DNA of 36,148 nt from Bacillus sp. ISL-18 (GCF_018613415.1 NZ_JAGGQG010000018.1:1-36148); one strand, 5' to 3'. Shown: positions 1 through 8,104, counted from the first letter of the stretch. Made by a program: numbers and translations. The notes: a model not told the origin generated them from the sequence alone.

Positions 1-21
1 GAGAGTAGGACGTTGCCAGGC
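1..21 (+). rRNA. rrf: 5S ribosomal RNA, 3' end only
   Basis: The first 21 bases match the conserved 3' end of Bacillus 5S rRNA (GAGAGTAGGACGTTGCCAGG, then C). A terminator follows at once, so an rrn operon lies upstream of the window. No tRNA genes follow the 5S gene here. Confidence 0.9.
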
Positions 22-24
22 ATG

Positions 25-56
25 AAAAAAGACAGCCTAAATGGGTTGTCTTTTTT
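25..56 (+). terminator. rrn operon terminator
   Basis: AAAAAAGACA pairs with TGTCTTTTTT around a short G/C-containing loop, and the T run completes an intrinsic terminator four bases after the 5S end. Confidence 0.88.
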
Positions 57-73
57 GATTTTTACTAATCATG

Positions 74-103
74 TTAGGATTTGCAGTTCTATGGTTATAT
101 AAT
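74..103 (+). promoter_or_regulatory. Candidate SigA promoter for the HEIGH membrane gene
   Basis: A perfect -10 TATAAT is at 98-103. The best -35 is the weak TTAGGA at 74-79 with an 18-bp spacer. It lies about 45 bases before the ATG at 150. Confidence 0.4.
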
Positions 104-149
104 GAAGTTATTACTTTGAAGAAAAGATTCTGCCGAGAGGAAACAGAAA

Positions 150-992
150 ATGGACATCCTTTTATCTTTTTTACAGACTTTGCTAAATAGTTTTTTAGAA
201 ATGTTTTATCTAGTAGGTGTGATTATCATCATTGGCTTAATCTTAGGAGTACTTGAACGGTTATCTAATACATATTTAGTACTTGCCTTCGGGGCAAAAG
301 GAGTTATGGTGACAGCATGGATTGGAACACCCATTCATGAAATTGGTCATCTTATTCAATGTTTTATATGGGGTCATCGTGTTTCGAGGATCAAATTACT
401 TCAATTAAATCACCCATCCGGTATTCTTGGTTTTGTGGAACATCATTACAATCCGAATAGTATGTATCAGCAAGTTGGAAATTTTTTTATTGGGCTAGGC
501 CCTATTTTTAGTGGTATTGGTTCTTTGATTTTAGGTATGTATTTTTTGGTCCCAGATTCTTACTTTGCTTTTAAGACAGAATTGCAACAACGTATTAAAT
601 TTGAGCAACTGGATATTACCCTATTAAAAACGATTGTCGAATCTGTTTCGGTTATCAGTAAGAATCTTTTTACAATAGAAAATTTATTAAATCCTCTTTT
701 TTGGATTTTTTTAGTTATTGCGTTTAGTATTTCTTCTCATATTGCATTGAGTACGGCGGATATTAGGGGGTCGGCTAAAGGGTTAAGCTCTATTTTTTTC
801 ATTCTGTTCTTGATTAATATCCTATCTAGATTACTTAATTGGGATACTTATCAAATGATCATAAAACTAGCAGGATATAATGCCTATGTCCTTGCTTTTG
901 GGAGTATTGCTCTACTGTTTTCTTTTATTACTCTAGTTATTAGTATTCTTCTTTTTAATGCGAAAAGACTATGGGTACGATGGAAAAGTTAA
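150..992 (+). CDS. Multi-spanning membrane protein with HEIGH zinc-protease-like motif
   Basis: 280 aa. Several hydrophobic segments are visible, roughly residues 15-37, 105-132, 180-200, 210-232 and 245-272. An HExxH sequence (PIHEIGHL, H63, E64, H67) sits at the edge of a membrane segment, and a GNFFIGLGPIFSG stretch near residue 110 resembles the second membrane region of M50-like proteases. That suggests an integral membrane metalloprotease, but no clear NPxxD-type third ligand is seen, so catalysis is inferred. A GAGAGG ribosome site lies 9 bases before the ATG. The gene is monocistronic, between the rrn terminator and the hairpin repeat array. It could also be a non-catalytic membrane protein that kept the motif. 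Confidence 0.75.
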   Translation: MDILLSFLQTLLNSFLEMFYLVGVIIIIGLILGVLERLSNTYLVLAFGAKGVMVTAWIGTPIHEIGHLIQCFIWGHRVSRIKLLQLNHPSGILGFVEHHYNPNSMYQQVGNFFIGLGPIFSGIGSLILGMYFLVPDSYFAFKTELQQRIKFEQLDITLLKTIVESVSVISKNLFTIENLLNPLFWIFLVIAFSISSHIALSTADIRGSAKGLSSIFFILFLINILSRLLNWDTYQMIIKLAGYNAYVLAFGSIALLFSFITLVISILLFNAKRLWVRWKS

Positions 993-995
993 GGT

Positions 996-1220
996 AAGTT
1001 CGGACAACATGAGCCCAAGATTGATCGGAGCAGTCCGAAGATGGGCGAAGTTCAGACAGCATGAGCCCAAAATTGATGGGAGCAGTCCGAAGATAGGTTA
1101 AGTTCAGACAGCATGAGCCCAAAATTGATGGGAGCAGTCCAATGTCAAAGCAAGTTCGGACAGCACGAGCCAAAAATCAATGAAACCTGTCCGAAGTCAA
1201 GGGTAATTCAGACACCATAA
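996..1220. repeat. Tandem 52-bp hairpin repeat array, four copies plus a partial
   Basis: Units start at 996, 1048, 1100 and 1152, an exact 52-bp period, with a degenerate fifth start near 1205. Each unit begins AAGTTCGGAC or AAGTTCAGAC and carries the inverted pair TTCGGAC / GTCCGAA, so each can fold into its own hairpin. Copies 2 and 3 are almost identical; copies 1 and 4 have diverged. The array fills the gap between two convergent genes and ends 7 bases before the MFS stop codon. Unit and spacing are not CRISPR-like, because the whole unit repeats with no unique spacer. Confidence 0.9.
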
Positions 1221-1226
1221 CCTGCA

Positions 1227-2432
1227 TCAAAATATATTCTGCTTCTGTTCGATTGCTGTACCAATCTGTTTATTTTTAGCATAAAAAATTAATGTCATAA
1301 AAATCGAAAGACTGCCAAAAACAACACACATTAATTGAAGTCCCATAAAATCCAAAAGAAAACCCGACAAAAGAAGGACAATCTGGTATGTGACCCGGTC
1401 AAGCATATTCCGAAAAGAGAAAAAACGGCCATGAAAATCCTTTGGTACTTGGGTTTGAAAGATTGTAGCAGCAGTAGGAAAAAAACAGCCAACCGAAAAT
1501 CCAAATAAGAGAAAAGCAAACACCGTTACAAGTGGATTCGCGGCAAAATAGAGCAAAAGCTGTGAAAACCCAATCACAAAAGAACTGCCGAACAAGACAA
1601 CGTAAGGGGATACCTGATTATTTATTTTTCTAATCAACAGAGCACCAATCATAAAGGAAACTCCTTCTGCAGCATATACCCAGCCTTTAATGGATGTACT
1701 GTCTTGAATTTCGCTTATGTTAATGACCATTAAGTTGAATCCACCAAGAAAAAGAGTAGGAACAATGGTAATTAATAAGGTCATTAAGACTATAGGAACT
1801 CTATTAATAATGGGAAATACCTGTTTAAATCCTGTCTTTTCAATTGGTTGCTTCACAAGATTAAGATCCTTGTTTTCATGAATATCCAAGAAAAAGGTAA
1901 GGATAAATAAACCAACATAAGTTACTAAAGAACCAATATATAAAATAGAAAGAGGGAGGATCACTAATAAGAAACCGCCAAGCGCTGTCCCAATAATTCG
2001 GGAAAGTGTTGACACATTCATATGAATACCATTCAATTGAAGTAAATCTTTTTCAACAACAACTAATGGCAAGGTAGCCTGCAGCGCTGGAAAGTAAAAT
2101 GCTGCAGAGATCTGAAGTAAGATAAGAAATAGGACCATCCACTCGATAGCGCCAGTCGCTATCGCGATAAGCATAAAAACAACACTAATGATTCGGACAA
2201 AACCCGCGATAAGCATTACAGTCTTTTTACTTGAACGATCCGTTAGTCGACCTGCATATGGTCCAAATACTAGACCAGCTAAAATCCCGATTGTCATAAG
2301 GAGTGATTTTAAAAAGTCTGAGGGAACCTTATCTTGCATGAACTGCAAATCACCAATTATGCCGAGCCATAATCCTAAACCAGCAATAAATTCCCCTGTT
2401 AAAAGAATCCATATATTTTTGTTTCTCCACAT
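1227..2432 (-). CDS. MFS transporter, DHA3-like drug/solute exporter
   Basis: 401 aa, the usual size for a 12-helix major facilitator. Motif A, GRLTDRSSKK, lies at residues 61-70 in the loop between helices 2 and 3, and hydrophobic helices run throughout. The family moves small molecules across the cytoplasmic membrane by proton antiport. The substrate cannot be read from sequence; the overall look is that of MFS_3-type proteins (macrolide or siderophore exporters). Its position beside the iron-uptake genes would suit siderophore export, but no Fur box was seen at its start, so this is only a possibility. A GAGGGGA ribosome site lies 8 bases before the ATG. Confidence 0.85.
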   Translation of the reverse strand: MWRNKNIWILLTGEFIAGLGLWLGIIGDLQFMQDKVPSDFLKSLLMTIGILAGLVFGPYAGRLTDRSSKKTVMLIAGFVRIISVVFMLIAIATGAIEWMVLFLILLQISAAFYFPALQATLPLVVVEKDLLQLNGIHMNVSTLSRIIGTALGGFLLVILPLSILYIGSLVTYVGLFILTFFLDIHENKDLNLVKQPIEKTGFKQVFPIINRVPIVLMTLLITIVPTLFLGGFNLMVINISEIQDSTSIKGWVYAAEGVSFMIGALLIRKINNQVSPYVVLFGSSFVIGFSQLLLYFAANPLVTVFAFLLFGFSVGCFFPTAATIFQTQVPKDFHGRFFSFRNMLDRVTYQIVLLLSGFLLDFMGLQLMCVVFGSLSIFMTLIFYAKNKQIGTAIEQKQNIF

Positions 2433-2500
2433 AAAGTTTTCCCCTCATTCAAACGCTCTTTAAACTACTATTTTACCATAATTTTTTTAAATAAATAGAG

Positions 2501-2520
2501 CAAGTCCTAAAAAGGACTTG
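2501..2520 (-). terminator. Terminator of the siderophore-binding protein gene
   Basis: CAAGTCC and GGACTTG form a perfect 7-bp stem with a 6-base loop, 13 bases past the stop of the minus-strand gene, followed by a T-rich stretch on that strand. Confidence 0.75.
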
Positions 2521-2532
2521 CCCTTCCAAGCA

Positions 2533-3474
2533 TTATTTAGCCAAGGATTTCTCCACCGCATCAATCGTTTTTTCGCTCGCAATTAGCCCATTAATCGTCC
2601 AGAAAGATGGATCGTTCATCTCATAAACATGTTTATTCTTAACAGCATCAAGACCGTTCCAGATCGAGCTTTTACTTAACAAGTCAAGGCCAGCTTCGCC
2701 CTTCTTGCTGATAAGGAAAATGTGGTCTGCCTTAATTTCCGGTAATTTCTCAAGAGCAATGGGATCCCATTGAACTGCTGCATCGCCAAGATTTTTCACG
2801 AAGTCAGGCTGTTTGATCCCTAAATCATTATAAAGTACATTAGCACTGAATCGGTTATGCTCCATTAAGTAAAATTTATCCCCCATTACCCAGAGGAGGG
2901 CAACGGTATCTTCACCAATCGACTTTTGAATCTTCGCTTTTGCCTCTGCTGCTTTTGTATCGTAATTAGCAAGGACTTCTTTTGCTTTATCTTGCTTACT
3001 TAAAATCTGACCCATTTGAGTAAGCTGTTTACGCCAGTCAGCGCTGATTTCGTCCTTGAAAACATAGGTTGGAGCAATTTTCTTATATTCCTCATATTGT
3101 CCTTTTTGAATCGCAGAAGGGGAGCTGAAGAGGATTAAATCAGGGTTATTGCTAATCACTTGCTCAAGAGGGAGATCCCAGCTAATCTTAGGAACACCTT
3201 TTAACTCAGGCTGCAGATAATCTAATACAGTATTGCCGATCGACCATTGTGCCGCTGGCTTCACACCAAGTGCCACTAAAGAATCCTCTAGGTAGGGGGC
3301 AATGATTTTCTTTGGATTCGCTGGAATGACTACCTCACCTTTGGCGTCTGTTAATTTAACTTCCGCCGTTTTATCTTCGTTTTTTTTGTTATCTTCTGAA
3401 GAATTACTACATGCGCTTACCAAAAATAAAATTGTAAGTATAGTGAATAGGATCGTAAGGTGCTTTTTAAACAT
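2533..3474 (-). CDS. Iron-siderophore ABC transporter substrate-binding lipoprotein
   Basis: 313 aa. A lipoprotein signal peptide ends in the lipobox LVSAC, with the acylated cysteine at residue 22, so the protein is anchored outside the membrane. The body is a type III (FhuD/FecB-like) binding protein: PKKIIAPYLEDSLVALGVKP at the start of the N-lobe, the NPDLILFSS strand, and a C-lobe ending in AVKNKHVYEMND. These proteins hand ferric siderophores to FecCD permeases. It diverges from exactly those permease genes, and a Fur box overlaps its promoter. An AAGGAGGA ribosome site lies 4-5 bases before the ATG. The siderophore (hydroxamate or catecholate) cannot be decided by eye. Confidence 0.93.
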   Translation of the reverse strand: MFKKHLTILFTILTILFLVSACSNSSEDNKKNEDKTAEVKLTDAKGEVVIPANPKKIIAPYLEDSLVALGVKPAAQWSIGNTVLDYLQPELKGVPKISWDLPLEQVISNNPDLILFSSPSAIQKGQYEEYKKIAPTYVFKDEISADWRKQLTQMGQILSKQDKAKEVLANYDTKAAEAKAKIQKSIGEDTVALLWVMGDKFYLMEHNRFSANVLYNDLGIKQPDFVKNLGDAAVQWDPIALEKLPEIKADHIFLISKKGEAGLDLLSKSSIWNGLDAVKNKHVYEMNDPSFWTINGLIASEKTIDAVEKSLAK

Positions 3475-3511
3475 GATTTTCCTCCTTATGTATGAATAAA
3501 TGTTAACTAAT

Positions 3512-3530
3512 GCAAATGATAATCATTTTC
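3512..3530 (-). promoter_or_regulatory. Fur box over the binding-protein promoter
   Basis: GCAAATGATAATCATTTTC is a 9-1-9 palindrome with 8 of 9 paired positions and 16 of 19 matches to the classic Fur box. On the minus strand a promoter overlaps it: TTGACT (3539-3544), a 17-bp spacer, then TATCAT (3516-3521). Iron-loaded Fur should block this promoter. Confidence 0.88.
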
Positions 3531-3628
3531 AACTAAACAGTCAATAAGAAAATGGCTTTTTATTACACTAAATTATTAAAAATGTTTTAAGGATATTTTT
3601 GGGAGTACCATTTTATAATATGTACATA

Positions 3629-3657
3629 TTGAAAAATATTTATCTTCACTTTATACT
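3629..3657 (+). promoter_or_regulatory. SigA promoter of the siderophore permease operon
   Basis: TTGAAA (3629-3634), an exact 17-bp spacer and TATACT (3652-3657). The downstream Fur box begins 4 bases after the -10 element and covers the expected start site. Confidence 0.75.
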
Positions 3658-3660
3658 AGT

Positions 3661-3679
3661 GATAATGATTATCATTATC
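3661..3679 (+). promoter_or_regulatory. Fur box of the permease-ATPase-reductase operon
   Basis: GATAATGATTATCATTATC is a perfect 9-1-9 inverted repeat matching the classic 19-bp Fur box at all positions except the degenerate centre. It predicts iron-dependent repression of the five-protein uptake module together with the site at 3512. Confidence 0.95.
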
Positions 3680-3734
3680 CTAATTGGCAAATAATAATAT
3701 GTTTTACTTGCGTTAATAAGAAAGGGTGTTCCTT

Positions 3735-4796
3735 TTGAATGAATATGCCAAGAATCATGGTGGCGTCACAAATCATTCTAAACAGCATAAAACAAAACGG
3801 AAAACATCCCTGACAGGCTCATTCGTTTTAGTTTTCGGTATTATTTTGATTATTATCTTTATCAGTGGTTCGATTGCATATGGCGCGGCAGATATTCAAC
3901 TTGGAACGGTTTGGGAAGCAGTCACACATTATAACTCAAAGCTTGCATCCCACCAAATCATCCAAGAAATCCGTTTGCCAAGGGCCATTGGAGCAGTGAT
4001 GGTCGGCGCCTTACTTGCGGTTTCAGGTGCGATTATGCAAGGATTAACACGAAATCCGCTTGCCTCTCCTTCCATCATGGGCGTTACCGATGGGGCAGCG
4101 TTTGCAATTGTTGTCATGCTTTCCTTCTTTCCAACTGTCACCATTTTAGGACTAACCTTTTCGTCATTAGTGGGTGCCGGACTAGGAGTAAGTCTTGTCT
4201 TTACGATTGGCGCTTTTTCAAAAGGGGGACTGACACCTGTTAAACTGGCACTTGCCGGTGTGGCGGTTGGCTCCATGTTAAGCGCCATTTCAAGTGCATT
4301 TGCTTTACATTTTCAAGTGGCAAAGGATATGAGCTTTTGGTATGCCGGCGGGTTAACTTCCATCAGCTGGACATCCATTAAAATATTGTCCATTGCGGGA
4401 CTCATTGGACTAGTGCTTGCGATGCTCATCTCTCGTTCGATTACGATCTTGAGTCTCGGGGAAGAGGTATCGAAGGGACTTGGACAAAATCCCTTACTAA
4501 TAAAATCACTTGGTGTGATGGTTGTCCTTGTTTTAACAGGTGCTGCCGTATCCGTTGCAGGAGCAGTCGGCTTTATTGGATTAGTCATCCCCCATATTTC
4601 AAGGTTTATCATTGGATCTGATTACCGCTGGATTATCCCGATTTCTGCTGTATTAGGAGGTCTTCTACTAGTAATGGCCGATATTGCTTCAAGGATGGTA
4701 AATGCTCCTTATGAAACTCCTGTAGGTGCCATCACCGCGATTATCGGTGTACCCTTTTTCCTATACCTTGCACGTGGGGAAAGGAGAGGGCTGTAA
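3735..4796 (+). CDS. FecCD-family iron-siderophore permease, subunit 1
   Basis: 353 aa from the chosen TTG at 3735. A GTG at 3726 would give 356 aa but lies inside the AGAAAGGG ribosome site, so TTG with about 8-base spacing is preferred. Motifs typical of BtuC/FecCD permeases are visible: RLPRAIGAVMVGALLAVSGA, QGLTRNPLASPSIMGV, and AVGFIGLVIPHISRF in the coupling region. About ten membrane segments are expected. The hydrophilic N-terminus (about 25 residues, His/Lys-rich) is longer than usual. It overlaps the next gene by one base (TAATG), implying translational coupling, and should pair with subunit 2 as the membrane channel. Confidence 0.93.
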   Translation: MNEYAKNHGGVTNHSKQHKTKRKTSLTGSFVLVFGIILIIIFISGSIAYGAADIQLGTVWEAVTHYNSKLASHQIIQEIRLPRAIGAVMVGALLAVSGAIMQGLTRNPLASPSIMGVTDGAAFAIVVMLSFFPTVTILGLTFSSLVGAGLGVSLVFTIGAFSKGGLTPVKLALAGVAVGSMLSAISSAFALHFQVAKDMSFWYAGGLTSISWTSIKILSIAGLIGLVLAMLISRSITILSLGEEVSKGLGQNPLLIKSLGVMVVLVLTGAAVSVAGAVGFIGLVIPHISRFIIGSDYRWIIPISAVLGGLLLVMADIASRMVNAPYETPVGAITAIIGVPFFLYLARGERRGL

Positions 4797-5818
4797 TGAA
4801 TGTGGTTAATCCAAAACGGAGAAAATTTATCTTAACCATAAGTATTTTAGTTATTCTTACATTACTAACGTTTATGATAAGTCTTAACTTAGGGGTTGTA
4901 AGAATCGCTCCAATGGATGTCTTTAAAACATTAATAGGACAAGGTACTTCTCGCGATCGACTTGTCTTGGTTGATTTTCGACTGCCAAGAATGATTTTGT
5001 CTTTATTGATTGGTGCGGCATTGGCCGTTTCTGGTGCCATTCTTCAAGGGGTATCCAAAAACGATTTGGCAGACCCGGGGATTTTAGGCATCAATGCTGG
5101 TGCGGGTTTCACTGTTATTCTATTTATCTATTTCTTTCAAGGGTCAATGAACGATGTATCCTCAACATATGGTGTTTTTCTTTTGCCTCTATTTGCTTTA
5201 GTAGGAGCCATTATTGCGGCATTGTTGATTTATTCTATCGCCTGGAAAAAAGGAATTGATTCGGTACGTCTAATCTTAGTCGGAATTGGTGTGAATTCTG
5301 GATTTGGTGCGGCAATTGTAATCTTTCAACTGAAAATGAACCCACAAGACTTTATGCAAGCAGCGGTTTGGCTATCAGGTGATATCTGGGGGGCAAATTG
5401 GCGGTTCGTTTCAATCATTGCTCCATTAATCCTTTTAGTACTCCCGTATGCCATTTATAAGTCACATAGTCTTAACGTATTAAATCTCGGCGATCAAGTC
5501 GCAACAGGACTTGGCATAAGGGTGGAGAAGGAACGAAGAATATTACTAATGGTGGCAGTTGCGTTAGCCGGATTTAGTGTGGCTGCAGGAGGAGGCATTG
5601 CCTTTCTTGGATTAGTTGCACCGCATATAGCACGAAAATTTATCGGTCCAAAACATCAACTGATGCTTCCAGTTACAGCTGTTTTAGGTGCATTGCTTCT
5701 CTTAGCGGCCGATGCGATTGGGAAAAACGTATTAGCTCCGACCGAGATACCAGTTGGAATTGTCACAGCCATATGCAGCGCTCCCTATTTTATCTACCTA
5801 CTTATGAGAGCAAAATAA
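4796..5818 (+). CDS. FecCD-family iron-siderophore permease, subunit 2
   Basis: 340 aa. A second FecCD paralogue with RLPRMILSLLIGAALAVSGA, LQGVSKNDLADPGILGINAG and the coupling segment GIAFLGLVAPHIARKFIG. Length and about ten hydrophobic helices fit the family. The ATG overlaps the stop of subunit 1 (TAATG), and a GGAAAGGAGAGGG ribosome site precedes it. Two different permease genes side by side are typical of Bacillus siderophore transporters that work as heterodimers. Transcription is from the Fur-controlled promoter at 3629. Confidence 0.93.
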   Translation: MNVVNPKRRKFILTISILVILTLLTFMISLNLGVVRIAPMDVFKTLIGQGTSRDRLVLVDFRLPRMILSLLIGAALAVSGAILQGVSKNDLADPGILGINAGAGFTVILFIYFFQGSMNDVSSTYGVFLLPLFALVGAIIAALLIYSIAWKKGIDSVRLILVGIGVNSGFGAAIVIFQLKMNPQDFMQAAVWLSGDIWGANWRFVSIIAPLILLVLPYAIYKSHSLNVLNLGDQVATGLGIRVEKERRILLMVAVALAGFSVAAGGGIAFLGLVAPHIARKFIGPKHQLMLPVTAVLGALLLLAADAIGKNVLAPTEIPVGIVTAICSAPYFIYLLMRAK

Positions 5819-5831
5819 AGGAGGAAAAAAT

Positions 5832-6656
5832 GTGGTATCACTTTCAACGGAACATCTTCAAATTGGTTACGGTGAGAAGATTATTGTTGAAGACTTAAAT
5901 TTATATATAAATAAAGGCGAGATTACTACGATTATCGGGGCAAATGGCTGTGGAAAATCGACGATCTTAAAAACACTGGCTCGTGTTCATCAAGCCAATT
6001 CTGGGGTGGTCTATTTGGATGGAAAGATGATCCATAAAATTCCCACAAAGGAAATAGCCAAAAAAATGGCTGTTCTTCCCCAGAGTCCAGAGGCGCCAAG
6101 CGGGTTAACTGTCTATGAATTGATTTCCTTTGGCCGTTCCCCACATCAAGGCGGATTCGGGAGATTAACGGAAAAAGACCGGAACGTTATTCAGTGGGCC
6201 TTAGAGGTAACTGGGCTGTCTACTTTTGCCGACCAAGCCGTCGATGCTCTTTCGGGTGGACAAAGGCAGCGTGCTTGGATTGCGATGGCGATTGCGCAAG
6301 AAACTGAATTATTATTGTTAGATGAACCAACCACTTACTTGGATATGGCGCATCAGCTTGAAATATTACAATTATTGGAAAAATTAAATAAAGAAGAAGG
6401 CCGGACGATTGTAATGGTTATCCATGATTTAAACCATGCAGCTCGTTTTTCTCACCATATGGTCGCTATGCGTGAGGGGAAAATGGTCAAGGAAGGGACG
6501 GCAGAAGAGGTGATGACACACGAAGTGTTAAAGGTAGTTTTTCACATAGATGCGGAAATTGTGGAAGATCCGAGGACCAAAAAGCCTGTCTGCCTTTCCT
6601 ATAATTTACTTAATAAAGAGACACAGTCGGAGAACCAAAAAGCGTTTAGCTTTTAG
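5832..6656 (+). CDS. Iron-siderophore ABC transporter ATPase (FecE/FhuC/YusV type)
   Basis: 274 aa with all ABC motifs: Walker A GANGCGKST (36-44), Q-loop Q84, signature LSGGQ (140-144), Walker B LLLLDEP (160-166) and H-switch H198. It should energise the FecCD pair on the cytoplasmic face. The start is GTG at 5832, 7 bases after GGAGG; an ATG two bases upstream is in another frame. It sits 13 bases after subunit 2 in the same operon. The C-terminus (EDPRTKKPVCLSYNLL) is typical of iron-complex ATPases. Confidence 0.94.
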   Translation: MVSLSTEHLQIGYGEKIIVEDLNLYINKGEITTIIGANGCGKSTILKTLARVHQANSGVVYLDGKMIHKIPTKEIAKKMAVLPQSPEAPSGLTVYELISFGRSPHQGGFGRLTEKDRNVIQWALEVTGLSTFADQAVDALSGGQRQRAWIAMAIAQETELLLLDEPTTYLDMAHQLEILQLLEKLNKEEGRTIVMVIHDLNHAARFSHHMVAMREGKMVKEGTAEEVMTHEVLKVVFHIDAEIVEDPRTKKPVCLSYNLLNKETQSENQKAFSF

Positions 6657-6673
6657 AAGTGGATGGGGATACT

Positions 6674-7690
6674 ATGAAACTTTATGATGTAACAATCATT
6701 GGCGGCGGCCCGGTCGGTTTATACACCGCATTTTACTGTGGTATGAGAGAAATGGAAACCAAGATTATTGAATATCTTCCCTATCTAGGGGGGAAGGTTT
6801 CTTATTTTTATCCAGAAAAAGTCATTGGTGATGTGGGTGGAATTCCTGCGATTACAGGGGAAAATTTAATAAGACAATTAGAACAACAAGCAATGACTTT
6901 TCAGCCAACCATCGTTTTAAATCAACAGGTGAAGGAATTGGACAGACTTGAGGATGGAACTTTCCTATTAACAAGTCATAACGGTGAGCAGCATCATACA
7001 AAAACGATTATTTTAGCGACCGGATTTGGTGCAATTAAAAATTCTGAACTGGACCTCCTAAATGCGGACAAGTACGAAGGAAAATACCTCTATCATACCT
7101 TTGAAAACTACTTAACCTTTCAGAACCAACATGTGTTAATTTATGGCGGGGGTAACTCTGCGGTAGAATGGGCAAACCGATTATTACCGATTGCGAAACA
7201 GGTAACGGTTGTTCATCGAAGAAATGAATTTTCTGGAATGGAAAGAAATATCTATAATTTGAAAAGCTCAAAGGCGGACATCTTAACACCTTACATTCTT
7301 GATGCTTTACATGGCGATGAAGCATTGCAAAGTGTAACGGTTAAACATATCAAAACCGAAGAAACAATGGAAATTCCTGTAGATGCAGTTCTTCTAAATC
7401 ATGGTTTTTCCATCGAGTTAGGTGAAATTAAACAATGGGGTTTACAATTTGAAAACGGAAGTATTAAAGTGGATCACTCGATGCAAACGAATATTGAAGG
7501 AATCTTTGCTGTAGGTGATATTGCAGGATATGCCAATAAACTGCATCTCATCACTGGAGGTTTCTTTGAAGGTCCTACGGCCGTGAACAGCGCCAAAGCC
7601 TACATAGAGCCGGAAAAAAAAGTAAAGCCGATTTTTTCAACCACTCATACTAAGCTTCACCGCTTACGAGAGACCGGAAATACAAATTAA
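6674..7690 (+). CDS. Thioredoxin-reductase-like ferredoxin/flavodoxin-NADP+ reductase
   Basis: 338 aa. FAD-binding GGGPVGLYTAF near the N-terminus, an NAD(P)-binding GGGNSAVEWA in the middle, and the second FAD motif IFAVGDIAGY with TGGFFEG near the C-terminus. There is no CxxC redox pair, which separates it from thioredoxin reductase and places it with YumC/YcgT-type reductases. Encoded at the end of the uptake operon, it probably supplies electrons to release iron from imported ferric siderophore. The start is set at ATG 6674, preceded by GGATGGGG; an in-frame GTG at 6659 has no ribosome site. B. subtilis ycgT is, as far as recalled, itself a Fur target, which agrees with this setting. Confidence 0.9.
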   Translation: MKLYDVTIIGGGPVGLYTAFYCGMREMETKIIEYLPYLGGKVSYFYPEKVIGDVGGIPAITGENLIRQLEQQAMTFQPTIVLNQQVKELDRLEDGTFLLTSHNGEQHHTKTIILATGFGAIKNSELDLLNADKYEGKYLYHTFENYLTFQNQHVLIYGGGNSAVEWANRLLPIAKQVTVVHRRNEFSGMERNIYNLKSSKADILTPYILDALHGDEALQSVTVKHIKTEETMEIPVDAVLLNHGFSIELGEIKQWGLQFENGSIKVDHSMQTNIEGIFAVGDIAGYANKLHLITGGFFEGPTAVNSAKAYIEPEKKVKPIFSTTHTKLHRLRETGNTN

Positions 7691-7759
7691 TTTGATGATT
7701 ATTTTTTGAAAAGGTCTGCAAAATAAGAAAGGGGAATGTCAAACGAAGGAGGAGTTTCA

Positions 7760-7900
7760 ATGTCAAAAGATAAGCATACACCTTCACCAGAAGTGGATCA
7801 AAAGAAACTTTTAAATGATAAAGTAGAAAAAGCTCGTCAAAATAATTTTGAAGACGATCACGTTCGACGTGTGACACCTAATGGGGCTCAGGGCGAATAA
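7760..7900 (+). CDS. Small hydrophilic protein, 46 aa, unknown
   Basis: A 46-codon gene starting MSKDKHTPSPEVDQKK and ending PNGAQGE. A strong GAAGGAGGAG ribosome site sits 8 bases before the ATG, and an intrinsic terminator follows 26 bases after the stop, so it looks like a real gene. It is highly charged, with no cysteine, membrane segment or signal peptide. It resembles the many tiny unstructured Bacillus proteins, some made in sporulation, but no family is recognised. Confidence 0.75.
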   Translation: MSKDKHTPSPEVDQKKLLNDKVEKARQNNFEDDHVRRVTPNGAQGE

Positions 7901-7925
7901 TCATTCAAAAAACTGATACTTAATG

Positions 7926-7963
7926 AAATGCAGAATGTCATGTTAATGATATTCTGCATTTTT
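7926..7963 (+). terminator. Terminator after the 46-aa gene
   Basis: AAATGCAGAAT pairs with ATTCTGCATTT across a 14-base loop, followed by TTTCTTT. Confidence 0.8.
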
Positions 7964-8009
7964 CTTTCCTTTCTGGGTATATATTTAAGTGGAATGGACC
8001 TAAATCAAA

Positions 8010-8063
8010 ACCGGTAAACTAACCTTGTTGTCCATGAGTATGGTTAGGAAGGGTTTAGCCGGT
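8010..8063 (+). promoter_or_regulatory. Structured leader or operator before the flavin oxidoreductase
   Basis: Three stacked inverted segments: ACCGG (8010-8014) with CCGGT (8059-8063), TAAAC with GTTTA (8053-8057), and TAACC (8020-8024) with GGTTA (8042-8046). A GGAAGG bulge interrupts the 3' arm. It ends about 41 bases before the ATG of the oxidoreductase. It does not match the FMN riboswitch core. It could be a regulated RNA leader or a repressor-binding palindrome; no family is recognised. Confidence 0.5.
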
Positions 8064-8104
8064 AAAGGGGCCAACTAGAGAAATGGGTTAATTAGGAGGA
8101 TACT

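Noticed and set aside
955..1173. Minus-strand reading frame of 72 codons
   Set aside because: It is made of the 52-bp repeat array read through; there is no ribosome site and the sequence is explained by the repeats.
996..1220. Possible CRISPR array
   Set aside because: The full 52-bp unit repeats without unique spacers, and no cas genes are in the window.
8010..8104. FMN riboswitch before the flavin oxidoreductase
   Set aside because: None of the conserved FMN aptamer segments (such as AGGGGCAG or GGTGAAATTCC) is present.
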